Assembly: GCA_028285415.1 (NCBI GenBank)
Contig: JANQPF010000023.1
Span: forward strand, 124,001-188,000
DNA from: Pseudomonadales bacterium
GTDB taxonomy: Bacteria > Pseudomonadota > Gammaproteobacteria > Pseudomonadales > Azotimanducaceae
Direction of reading: 5' to 3'
Length of the DNA: 64,000 nt
The notes beneath the pieces were generated by a model, which worked only from the letters and a program-made list of their open reading frames with translations, had not been told where the DNA came from and did not search any database. The translations under genes were made by a program, and so were the position numbers. Below, in pieces: positions 18,006 to 25,766 of this stretch; the stretch's first letter is position 1; each line of letters opens with the position of its first letter.

Positions 18006-19583
18006 ATGGCTGAAGCCGTCGACAACGGCGTCCGCACCATGGACGACGCATTTACCGCCATGCTGGAAGCGGATTCAAACGCCGCCAACATTACCGATGC
18101 CATGCGCCGGAATCAGCCGATGCCGCCGGGCCCCTCGCTCGTGCCGGTCGCGCGCTACATCGATCGCCGCTACCACGAGCTCGAGAAAGAAAAGCTCTGG
18201 CGCCGCGTCTGGCAGATGGCGGCGCATGAGGACGATTTCGAGAACGTCGGCGACGTTGTTCCTTACGACATTGCGGACCGCTCTTATCTGATCGTGCGCG
18301 TCGCTGACGACGAGTACAAAGCGTACTACAACGCCTGCCTGCACCGCGGTAGAAAGCTGCGCGAATCGCCGGCGAAGTCATTGGATGAGCTACGCTGCCC
18401 GTTCCACGGCTGGGCGTGGAACCTCGACGGCTCGTTGAAGCAGGTACCCTGCGCCTACGACTTTGCCGGACTCAAGCGCGAGGAGGAGTCACTGCCGGAA
18501 GTCAAACTCGAACGCTGGGGCCGCTTCATTTTCCTCAATCCCGACCCGGATGCCGAGCCACTGGCAGATCATCTCGGTGACCTCGGCACGCACTTTGAGA
18601 TTCTGCCCTACGACCGCCGCTTCAAGCAGGCCCACGTCGCAAAAGTCATTCGCGCCAACTGGAAAGTCGTGCAGGAAGCGTTCATGGAGTCCTACCACGT
18701 GCTCATGACGCACCCGCAGATCCTGACCGGCGGTGCCCATGATCTCTGCACCAAGTACGATGCGTTCGAAAACTACTCGCGCGCCATCCGCTGCGGTGCG
18801 CTGGAAACCGAAGGCTTGCCCTCATGGGAGCCGTACGAGAACGAAAACGGCGCCACCTGCCTCCGGCACCCCTTGAACGGTTGGATTTACGAGCACATCG
18901 GCGACGGCGTTGTTGAAGTGTCCACCCCCAAAGGTCTGTCCGGCAAATTCACCAGCGACGCCAAGTGGCTGGAAGGTGAGCTGAAAGACGCCAACCCACA
19001 CATGTGTCTGTGGGCAGGTGGCTACCAGCTGGGCGCCGACGCGGCCACCGCGCGGGCCCGGGACATGTCGCAGATACCGGACGAGGTCAAAGCCAGGCTG
19101 GGTGAGAATGCCCATCCGCGTCAGGTCATGGCAGAGATGCAGCGTTTCATGCTGCAAGGCGTGGTGCCATCCATCGCCGAGAGCATTCCCGACGTGGAGC
19201 TTCATTCCTCAATCTTTTTCACGGTGTTTCCAAACTGGCACCCGTGGGGTTCGTTCAATCTGATCAACTATCGTTTCCGACCGAACGGCGACAACCATGA
19301 AGAGTGCATCATGGAGTGTATGTACATGGCGCCAATTCCGGAAAACGGTGAGTACGAACCCGCCCGCGAGATTCACTGGCTGGATGTCGACGAAGATTGG
19401 ACCAACGCGCCGGAGCTCGGCATGCTCACCAAGATCTTCAATCAGGATCTACGCAACCTGCCGTTCGTGTTTCAGGGAATGAAAGCAACAGCTCGAGAAC
19501 ATCTGCGCGTCGGCGACTATAACGAGCTGAAGCTTCGCCACTTTCACCAACTCTATGAGCAATGGGTTGGCGACGTGGACTGA
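18006..19583 (+). CDS. Large Rieske-type ring-hydroxylating oxygenase alpha subunit
   Basis: A 525-aa oxygenase component. Rieske ligands are Cys111-x-His113 and Cys131-x2-His134 (CLHRGR and CPFHGW). The mononuclear iron site is Glu228, His231, His236 (ESYHVLMTH); Glu stands where naphthalene dioxygenase types have the bridging Asp, as in the carnitine/betaine-type enzymes. The C-terminal half carries FPNWHPWGSFNLINYRFRPNG, shared with the paralogue at 55492. It is about 74 residues longer than that paralogue; the excess includes an inserted domain at residues 285-340 homologous to the separate 78-aa protein at 56847. The ribosome site GGGAGGA precedes the ATG. No reductase is adjacent. Confidence 0.93.
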   Translation: MAEAVDNGVRTMDDAFTAMLEADSNAANITDAMRRNQPMPPGPSLVPVARYIDRRYHELEKEKLWRRVWQMAAHEDDFENVGDVVPYDIADRSYLIVRVADDEYKAYYNACLHRGRKLRESPAKSLDELRCPFHGWAWNLDGSLKQVPCAYDFAGLKREEESLPEVKLERWGRFIFLNPDPDAEPLADHLGDLGTHFEILPYDRRFKQAHVAKVIRANWKVVQEAFMESYHVLMTHPQILTGGAHDLCTKYDAFENYSRAIRCGALETEGLPSWEPYENENGATCLRHPLNGWIYEHIGDGVVEVSTPKGLSGKFTSDAKWLEGELKDANPHMCLWAGGYQLGADAATARARDMSQIPDEVKARLGENAHPRQVMAEMQRFMLQGVVPSIAESIPDVELHSSIFFTVFPNWHPWGSFNLINYRFRPNGDNHEECIMECMYMAPIPENGEYEPAREIHWLDVDEDWTNAPELGMLTKIFNQDLRNLPFVFQGMKATAREHLRVGDYNELKLRHFHQLYEQWVGDVD

Positions 19584-19666
19584 GGGGGTTCCAGAGCGGC
19601 CGTTCGGAGAGGGGAGGGAGAGAGAAACGAGCCGCCCTAAAACGCGTACAATCTTCGGGTTACCCG

Positions 19667-19696
19667 CGTGAACAGTTCGTGAACACAGCATTCACG
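19667..19696. promoter_or_regulatory. Direct and inverted CGTGAAC repeats upstream of the ArsA-like pair
   Basis: CGTGAACA occurs at 19667 and again at 19678 (direct repeat, 11-base period). The second copy forms an inverted repeat with TTCACG at 19691-19696 (CGTGAA - 7 bases - TTCACG). The cluster lies 38-67 bases before the first ATPase gene, where a regulator would overlap the promoter. No regulator gene is adjacent. It is a candidate operator from pattern only. Confidence 0.4.
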
Positions 19697-19733
19697 TTTG
19701 TACACACACATTTCACAAACTCGAAGAAGTCGC

Positions 19734-20612
19734 ATGCTGGGCAAGCTGCAGATCATTTCCGGCAAGGGCGGCGTCGGTAAATCCGTCGTCGCCGCCGCGC
19801 TCGCGGAGCAGCACGCGCAGGCTGGCCGACGCACCCTGCTGGTAAGCCAGGATCAGCTGGGCAAAGCCCATCCGATCTACGGCGGGACCGCCGGCTACGA
19901 GCCTACCGGCGTTCGTACCAATCTCGATATCAGCAGCCTGGATGCCCATGCGGCGCTGACCGAGTACGTCAAACGGAAGATGACGTTCTCGTTCGCCTAT
20001 CTGCCGATTCTGGAAAATCCCGCGGTGGTGAGATTCCTGGATGCCCTGCCCTTGTTCAACGAGCTTCTGGTGCTCGGCAAGCTCTATGATCTGGTCGACA
20101 AACATTCGCCATACGAGTCCGTCGTGTTCGACGCGCCCGCCACCGGCCACTGCAAAATCCTCTTGAACATGCCGGCGGTTGCGCTCGACACATTGATCGC
20201 GGGCCCCATCTACGACAACGCCCGGAAGATCCACAAGCTCCTCACCAACCCGGAGCGCGTTGAGCTGTTGGTGGTGACGCTGCCGGAAGAAACCCCGATG
20301 CGCGAGGCACGCGAGCTGGTGGAATTCGCCCGTGAGGAAGGCGCAATGGCATGCAACCAGCTGATCGTCAATCGGTACCGGGCACCACGGTTCAGCGCCA
20401 CCGAGCGCCGGCAGCTGGCCGCCTGGGGAGAAAGCGCCGCCGCGGCCAGCGCCCTCGTGCCCGTGATCGAGTTTGACGCACAGATTGCTGATTCCCACGC
20501 CGCTCAGGCGGATGCGCTCGATGACCTCAATCTCGGGACCATGCGGCTGCCTGATCTGCCGCCCGCCGACCCTCAAACGCTGGTGACGAGCCTGCTGAGG
20601 CACTTCCCATGA
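19734..20612 (+). CDS. ArsA/GET3-family ATPase, subunit 1
   Basis: A 292-aa deviant Walker A ATPase: IISGKGGVGKSVVAAALA at residues 5-22 retains the signature lysine of the ArsA/MinD class. VVFDAPATGH is the switch II region. The start at ATG 19734 gives a compact N-terminus; there is no strong Shine-Dalgarno. No arsenite-binding cysteine cluster is evident, so classical arsenite export is unlikely. The 4-base overlap with a second ArsA-like gene matches the paired anion-transporting-ATPase-like genes of mycobacteria (Rv3679/Rv3680). A heterodimeric chaperone-type ATPase is the likely product. Confidence 0.85.
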   Translation: MLGKLQIISGKGGVGKSVVAAALAEQHAQAGRRTLLVSQDQLGKAHPIYGGTAGYEPTGVRTNLDISSLDAHAALTEYVKRKMTFSFAYLPILENPAVVRFLDALPLFNELLVLGKLYDLVDKHSPYESVVFDAPATGHCKILLNMPAVALDTLIAGPIYDNARKIHKLLTNPERVELLVVTLPEETPMREARELVEFAREEGAMACNQLIVNRYRAPRFSATERRQLAAWGESAAAASALVPVIEFDAQIADSHAAQADALDDLNLGTMRLPDLPPADPQTLVTSLLRHFP

Positions 20613-21709
20613 CTCAGCCACTGGATGTCGTCAGCCTCACAAAAACCGGCCGGATCCTGCTCTGCGGCGGCACCGGTGGCGTGGGCAAAACCACAACCGC
20701 CGCCGCCATCGGGATGCTCGCGGCGAAACAGGGACGCCGTACGCTTGTCCTGACGATTGATCCCGCACGGCGACTGGCGGACGCAATGGGGCTGGCTGGC
20801 CTCGAGGCCAGACCGCAGGCAGTGCCCGGTCAACCCGGTCTACACGCGATGATGCTCGATCCGGGCAGTTCGCTGGACGAGCTGATTGCGCGCCACGCCA
20901 CGACACCGGAATCGGCCCGGGCTTTTCTCAAGAGCCCCTACTACCAGCAGGTCTCACGGACCGTGGCGGGCTCGCGGGAGTTTGTCGCCATGGAGAAGAT
21001 ACACGAGCTCGCAGACGATCCCGACTACGACCTGCTGGTTGTCGACACGCCGCCCTCCAGCCAGGCACTCGATTTCATTGATGCCCCCGCACGGCTGCTG
21101 GAGCTCCTTGACGGCAGCGGCCTGGGGCTCCTCCTGCGGGCAAACAGTCTCGCAAACCGCCTGACGTTTGGCCTTGCCGGTCGCAGCCAACGGCAGTTTG
21201 CACGCCTCTTCGAGCAGCTGACCGGGCACCGGATGATGATGGATCTGAATCTCTTCTTTGATGCCTACGGCGACATCATCGACGGCTTCCGCACGCGCGC
21301 ACAGCGTCTGCAGGCGCTGCTACGCGACCCGCAATGCGCGTTTGTCCTCATCATGACGCCGGCGAGTGACGTAGCCACCATGGCGTCACAATACGCGCAG
21401 CGGCTGCGCGCGGCGGACATTCGTATCACCGGTGCGATTTTCAACCAGTTTGTGGAGCCACCGCTCGAGATAGACGCGGCGGCGCTGCAAGGATCAGCCG
21501 AGCGTCGCGGCATCAGCGAAGATCTTGTCGCGCGCTCGCTCGCCTGTCACGACGAGTGGATGATGCGGGCGGAGCACGACCAATCTGTGCTCAAGCGCTG
21601 GCTGAGCGCAAGCAGCCTCCCTGTTCGCACCGTGCCGCGTCTGGCAGGCAACGTCAGCAGCCAGAGTGATCTCGAACGTATCGTCACGGCGCTCAACGAT
21701 CCCGATTGA
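20609..21709 (+). CDS. ArsA/GET3-family ATPase, subunit 2
   Basis: A 366-aa ArsA-like ATPase. Its P-loop reads GGTGGVGKTTTAAA: the core lysine is kept, but the signature lysine of the GKGGVGKT form is replaced by Thr. Later motifs are LTIDPARRLADAMG and VVDTPPSSQALDF, typical of the family. It is translationally coupled to subunit 1 (4-base overlap). The loss of the signature lysine, which in this class reaches across to the partner's nucleotide, suggests a heterodimer with unequal sites. It is followed after 51 bases by an LLM oxidoreductase. Confidence 0.85.
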   Translation: MTQPLDVVSLTKTGRILLCGGTGGVGKTTTAAAIGMLAAKQGRRTLVLTIDPARRLADAMGLAGLEARPQAVPGQPGLHAMMLDPGSSLDELIARHATTPESARAFLKSPYYQQVSRTVAGSREFVAMEKIHELADDPDYDLLVVDTPPSSQALDFIDAPARLLELLDGSGLGLLLRANSLANRLTFGLAGRSQRQFARLFEQLTGHRMMMDLNLFFDAYGDIIDGFRTRAQRLQALLRDPQCAFVLIMTPASDVATMASQYAQRLRAADIRITGAIFNQFVEPPLEIDAAALQGSAERRGISEDLVARSLACHDEWMMRAEHDQSVLKRWLSASSLPVRTVPRLAGNVSSQSDLERIVTALNDPD

Positions 21710-21760
21710 GTCCAACCGCCCGGCTGTCTATGCTGAAGACCGAAGGATAAGGGAGTTCGC

Positions 21761-22666
21761 ATGGACAAAGTCGAATTCGGAATAGGACTCCGGCGCATCG
21801 ACAACGCGGCCGAAGATGCACGCACGGCAGAAGCTCTCGGCTATGAGTTTGTCAGCACGGGCGAGCACGTCTTCTTCTACGGACCCATTGGCAACGGCTT
21901 GATACAGCTGGCAGCCGCCGCCGGAGCAACGGAAACGATCAAGCTGATGAGCACCATCACGCTCGTGCCCCTCTACCCACCAGCGCTCCTGGCCAAACAG
22001 GTGGCCACCCTGGCGCAGGTATCGAACGGCCGCTTCCACTTTGGCGTTGGCGTCGGCGGTGAGTTTGCGAAAGAGTTCGCCGCCTGCGGGGTTCCGGTCG
22101 GCGAACGCGGAGCGCGTACCAACGAAGCGCTGGAGGTCATGGAGCGCCTCTACGAGGGCAACAAAGTCACTTTCGATGGCCGGTTTACCCAACTCGACGG
22201 CGTGACGCTCGCACCCAGACCCGAGCCGCCGCCGCCCGTGTGGATCTCCGGCCGCAGCGACGCCGCGATGCGCCGTTGCGCGCGCTTTGGCAGCGGCTGG
22301 CTGCCGTATATGTACACACCCGAAATGCTCGCGGACAGCATCGCCAAAATCGAGAGCTTCAGCGAAGGTCTCGATCGTAACGAACCGGTGGCGCCGGGCC
22401 TTTTCATCTTTTTTGCGGTTCACGAAGATCGTAACATTGCGATCGACATGGCGTCTGAACGCTTGTCAAAACAATACAATCAGGACTTCTCCAAGCTTGT
22501 CCACCGCTACGCGCTGGCCGGCAACCCGGAAGACTGCATTCAACGTCTGCAGACTTACGTCAAAGCCGGCGCTCGAACCGTGATTCTGAACTCCGCCTGC
22601 CCGGCTGACTACGTCGACGCCAACGAGAGACTGTTCGCCGAGGCGGTGCTACCGGCGTTCCGTTGA
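21761..22666 (+). CDS. LLM class flavin/F420-dependent oxidoreductase
   Basis: A 301-aa luciferase-like TIM-barrel protein. Landmarks: FVSTGEHVFFYGP, KLMSTITLVPLYPPALLAKQVATL, VSNGRFHFGVGVGGE and PPPVWISGRSDAAMRR. It differs in detail from the two relatives at 3 and 22671, lacking the PQRQ-VLVAKQAAE block. A ribosome site AAGGATAAGGGAG lies upstream. It may be co-transcribed with the ATPase pair. It converges with the next LLM gene, only 4 bases separating the stops. Cofactor (F420 or FMN) and substrate are unresolved. Confidence 0.88.
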   Translation: MDKVEFGIGLRRIDNAAEDARTAEALGYEFVSTGEHVFFYGPIGNGLIQLAAAAGATETIKLMSTITLVPLYPPALLAKQVATLAQVSNGRFHFGVGVGGEFAKEFAACGVPVGERGARTNEALEVMERLYEGNKVTFDGRFTQLDGVTLAPRPEPPPPVWISGRSDAAMRRCARFGSGWLPYMYTPEMLADSIAKIESFSEGLDRNEPVAPGLFIFFAVHEDRNIAIDMASERLSKQYNQDFSKLVHRYALAGNPEDCIQRLQTYVKAGARTVILNSACPADYVDANERLFAEAVLPAFR

Positions 22667-22670
22667 AACT

Positions 22671-23555
22671 TCAGGAAGCCAGGTCTCCGACAACATCCCA
22701 GTAAGTGGAGAGCACATCAATGTGATCCTGCGGGGAGCTCAGGCCGTCACCCTGCCCGCGTAGCGCCTGCGCCCGCATGGCCACGTAGTCCGCGCCTTCG
22801 TCCTGCCAGGCGAGAATTTCGTCGCGCCAGGCTTCCGGTCCGGACTGATAGTTGAGAAGCGCTTCGATACCAAACTCCTCTGGCGCACGGCCTATCGTAT
22901 CCAGCTCTTTGCGCACCGCCGCAAGCGCTTCCAGATTCTGCGTCTGACCGCTACCGAAGATGAAGCCGTCGCCGATGCGCGCGGCACGCCGGAAGGCGAC
23001 CGGGGCAAAGCCACCGAACCAGATGGGAATGGCGCCGCCCGGCAGCGGTTTGAATCCGGCGCGCTCCACGCGATGGTAGTCACCCTCATAGTCGACGACC
23101 GGCTCGGTCCAGAGTTTGCGCAGGAGTTCCACCTGCTCCTCCTGCCGGCGGCCGCGGTTGTCGAAGTTCTCGTTCAGGCTGTCGTACTCGACGTAGTTCC
23201 AGCCGGTACCAATTCCAAGGCGCAGGCGCCCGCCGGAGAGAATGTCGATTTCAGCGGCCTGTTTGGCAACAAGCACAGTCTGGCGCTGAGGCAGAATGAG
23301 AATGCCGGTCGCAAGCTCCACCCGGCTGGTGCAGGCTGCAAAGTAGCCGAAGAGAACAAAAGGCTCGTGGAAGGCATCTTCTTCCGTATACGGACCCCAG
23401 AGTTTGGGGTCACGATCAGCGTGCACGGCGCCGATGACGTGGTCGTATGCCAGGATGTGCGAGTAGCCGAGATCCTCGACCGCCTGCGCCCAATCACGGA
23501 TCACAATCGGATCGTCGCCAATTTCCTGGTGTGGAAATACTGCGCCTATTTTCAC
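22671..23555 (-). CDS. LLM class flavin/F420-dependent oxidoreductase
   Basis: A 294-aa TIM-barrel oxidoreductase, complete from MKIGAVFPHQEIG. The blocks GILILPQRQTVLVAKQAAEID, LSGGRLRLGIGTGWN and PIWFGGFAPVAFRRAARIGDGF are characteristic. It is paralogous to the truncated enzyme at the window start. It is divergent from the acyl-CoA dehydrogenase at 23708, with about 150 bases of promoter region between them. The role is probably oxidation or reduction of a hydrophobic ketone or acyl substrate; this is inference from context. Confidence 0.88.
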   Translation of the reverse strand: MKIGAVFPHQEIGDDPIVIRDWAQAVEDLGYSHILAYDHVIGAVHADRDPKLWGPYTEEDAFHEPFVLFGYFAACTSRVELATGILILPQRQTVLVAKQAAEIDILSGGRLRLGIGTGWNYVEYDSLNENFDNRGRRQEEQVELLRKLWTEPVVDYEGDYHRVERAGFKPLPGGAIPIWFGGFAPVAFRRAARIGDGFIFGSGQTQNLEALAAVRKELDTIGRAPEEFGIEALLNYQSGPEAWRDEILAWQDEGADYVAMRAQALRGQGDGLSSPQDHIDVLSTYWDVVGDLAS

Positions 23556-23643
23556 GGTCCCTCCCCGGTGACTTCGATGTCTGGCTATCGTCGCTCAAAC
23601 CGACGCCACAAAAAAGGGCGCAGGCGGCCCGCACAAGCGGGGA

Positions 23644-23673
23644 TTGACACCGCGCTGATGCATTCTGTGATAG
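23644..23673 (+). promoter_or_regulatory. Candidate sigma70 promoter for acyl-CoA dehydrogenase
   Basis: A perfect -35 TTGACA at 23644-23649 is followed after 18 bases by TGATAG at 23668-23673 (preceded by TG). It lies 35-64 bases upstream of the ATG at 23708, in the divergent region between an LLM enzyme and the dehydrogenase. Confidence 0.45.
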
Positions 23674-23707
23674 CGTCTCCCACTGACCCAATGGAGCACT
23701 GACCGCC

Positions 23708-24892
23708 ATGACCGACCTTGCTGACTTTCGAGCCGAAACCCGCGCATGGCTCGAAGGCAACTGCCCCGAGGGCGCAAAAGGACCGGGCACCATACCGATC
23801 GGCAGCTCAACCATCGAGCTCGAGCCCGACACGCGGCTGTGGCTCGAGCGTATGGCCGAAAAAGGATGGACGGTGCCGACCTGGCCCCGCGAATACGGCG
23901 GGGCTGAGCTCAACCGGGAAGAGTACCAAGTGCTCATCGAAGAGCTGCAGCGGGTCGGCGCGCGCACGCCGCTGACCGGCCGCGGTGTCAACTACATTGG
24001 TCCGACGATCCTGGAATTCGGCACAGACGAGCAGAAAGCCAAGTGGCTGCCACGCTGTGCGCGGGGTGAAGGGGCCTGGGCCATGGGCTATTCCGAGCCG
24101 GGCGCGGGCTCGGACCTTGCCTCTCTCAGCACCAAGGCAGAACGCATCGGCGACAACTATGTGCTCAACGGTTCCAAGATCTGGACCAGCGATGCCACCT
24201 TCTGCGACTACATCTTCGTGCTTGTGCGTACCTCTCCAGACAAACCCAAGCATGAAGGCATCAGCCTCGTGCTCGTCGACATGCATCAGGAAGGCGTCAA
24301 GGTTTCTCCAATCCAGCTCATCTCCGGAGCGTCGCCTTTCTGCGAAACGCACTTCGACGATGCCATCGTTCCGGTGGAAGATTTGATCGGCGGCGTGGAC
24401 AACGGCTGGACCGTCGGGAAACGACTGCTGCAATTCGAACGATCAACTCACGCCGGCATCAACATTTCGGGCTCTCAAGGCGGACGCACCGAAGAAAACA
24501 ATCTTGTCGACGTCGTCCGCAACTACGCGGAAACCAAAGACGGCAAACTCGCCGACGGCGATCTGCGCGACTGGCTCACCCGTCACGCGATGAACACCCA
24601 TGCGCAGAAACTCACCCAGCGGCGTGCCATTGACGAGCTGCAGTCGCGCGCGCCCGGCTTCACGTCCTCCGCCGTCAAACTCTCCAACGCGCTGAACATT
24701 CAGGACGGTGACGAACTGCTGGTTGCCGCGATGGGCACTCAAGGGCTGCGCTGGCATGAGGACACTGCAGACGCCAGGGAGCTGGCAACGCTGAAGAAGT
24801 GGCTCTATCAGAAATCTCTCACGATTGCCGGAGGCACCAAGGAGGTGCAGTTGAACATCATCGCGAAGCGGGTTCTCGGACTGCCGGACTGA
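23708..24892 (+). CDS. Acyl-CoA dehydrogenase family protein
   Basis: A 394-aa FAD enzyme: WPREYGGAELNREE, MGYSEPGAGSDLASLSTKA, LNGSKIWTSDATF, and C-terminal IAGGTKEVQLNIIAKRVLGLPD. It resembles the first-type dehydrogenase at 10667 more than the one at 9525. It therefore might need a second-type partner encoded elsewhere. A near-consensus promoter lies upstream. It is followed by two small membrane protein genes (2-base gap, then overlap), whose relation to acyl-CoA oxidation is unclear. Confidence 0.92.
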   Translation: MTDLADFRAETRAWLEGNCPEGAKGPGTIPIGSSTIELEPDTRLWLERMAEKGWTVPTWPREYGGAELNREEYQVLIEELQRVGARTPLTGRGVNYIGPTILEFGTDEQKAKWLPRCARGEGAWAMGYSEPGAGSDLASLSTKAERIGDNYVLNGSKIWTSDATFCDYIFVLVRTSPDKPKHEGISLVLVDMHQEGVKVSPIQLISGASPFCETHFDDAIVPVEDLIGGVDNGWTVGKRLLQFERSTHAGINISGSQGGRTEENNLVDVVRNYAETKDGKLADGDLRDWLTRHAMNTHAQKLTQRRAIDELQSRAPGFTSSAVKLSNALNIQDGDELLVAAMGTQGLRWHEDTADARELATLKKWLYQKSLTIAGGTKEVQLNIIAKRVLGLPD

Positions 24893-24894
24893 CG

Positions 24895-25212
24895 GTGAAT
24901 CTCGAACCGCTGTTCGTCTCCAGAGCCGCGGCCGGTGCGGTGTGGGTCAACATGGCGATTACGCTCACCGTCATGATTTCTCCCATCGGCGTCGGTGAGG
25001 GTTCCGGTATGATTGGTTATTCGATCGTTCGCCTGATCATCCTGTGCGTTGTGCAGATGCCGATTGCGCTTGCGGCGATGGCTGCGAGCTTCTACTGCCT
25101 GGCCCAGCGTCATCCCTGGGTTGGCAGCCTCTTCTTCAATCTCGTCGTCAGCGCTGCAACCGTTTATCTCTATTTCGCTCAGATTGCGGCCGTGAAGGAC
25201 TTTTTCAGCTAA
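24895..25212 (+). CDS. Small integral membrane protein, unknown function
   Basis: About 105 aa, from a GTG 2 bases after the dehydrogenase stop; an internal ATG at 24952 is an alternative. Three hydrophobic helices are predicted by eye: around MAITLTVMISPIGVG, VRLIILCVVQMPIALAAMAASF and SLFFNLVVSAATVYLYFAQ. I do not recognise a family. The stop overlaps the start of the next membrane protein (TAATG), so they are probably made together and might interact. The gene is well coded but has no motif. Confidence 0.65.
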   Translation: MNLEPLFVSRAAAGAVWVNMAITLTVMISPIGVGEGSGMIGYSIVRLIILCVVQMPIALAAMAASFYCLAQRHPWVGSLFFNLVVSAATVYLYFAQIAAVKDFFS

Positions 25213-25679
25213 TGAGCAGCATACTGCCGAGCGTCTTCGCTCTCGGGCCCCTGGCTCTGATAGCGCTCTTGCTGGCGAAGCGCGTTCCCGGCATCGAAAC
25301 GACGCCGCGCTATCGCACACCGCTCATCGTGGCAACGATGGTACAGGCAGTGCATTTCGCCGAAGAAGCCGCCTTCGATTTTCACATTACGTTTCCCGCC
25401 TTGTTTGGACAGCCGCCTATGCCTTGGAGTGGATTTGTGGCGTTCAATCTTGGATGCCTGGCGCTCTGGTCAACCGCCGCCTATCGGGCTGTCCACGCGC
25501 CTCTCTGGGCAACCTGGGCAGCCTGGTTTCTTGCGCTCGCTGGCGTGCTGAATGGGGTGGCCCACCCTGCCATGGCCTGGATTGAAGGCGGTTATTTCCC
25601 GGGGCTCGTGACTTCTCCGTTGATCGCACTGGCTTGCCTGGTTCTTGTTTATCACCTTTCAAACGCAGAGCGACCATGA
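25212..25679 (+). CDS. HXXEE-domain-like integral membrane protein
   Basis: A 155-aa protein with four hydrophobic helices. The motif QAVHFAEEAAFD (about residues 45-56) has the H-F-x-E-E arrangement of HXXEE domain proteins. A second histidine occurs in NGVAHPAMAW on a later helix, and both could form a membrane metal or catalytic site. The family is poorly characterised. Start is the ATG overlapping the preceding stop. A strong hairpin follows 40 bases downstream, closing the acyl-CoA dehydrogenase transcript. Confidence 0.7.
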   Translation: MSSILPSVFALGPLALIALLLAKRVPGIETTPRYRTPLIVATMVQAVHFAEEAAFDFHITFPALFGQPPMPWSGFVAFNLGCLALWSTAAYRAVHAPLWATWAAWFLALAGVLNGVAHPAMAWIEGGYFPGLVTSPLIALACLVLVYHLSNAERP

Positions 25680-25718
25680 GTGCGGTAAGTCGTACTCACA
25701 CCCCTACCTCGGAATAAC

Positions 25719-25746
25719 GTGGCGAGGACGCGGTCGTCCTCGCCAC
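25719..25746. terminator. Bidirectional hairpin between convergent genes
   Basis: A perfect 12-bp stem, GTGGCGAGGACG pairing with CGTCCTCGCCAC around the loop CGGT, lies between the convergent HXXEE gene (ends 25679) and TonB receptor gene (ends 25767). The U-tract is weak on both sides (TACCTGATTT on the plus strand). It could be an intrinsic terminator acting in both directions or mainly an RNA 3'-end stabiliser. This is the strongest hairpin I found in the window. Confidence 0.65.
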
Positions 25747-25766
25747 TACCTGATTTCTACAAGCCG

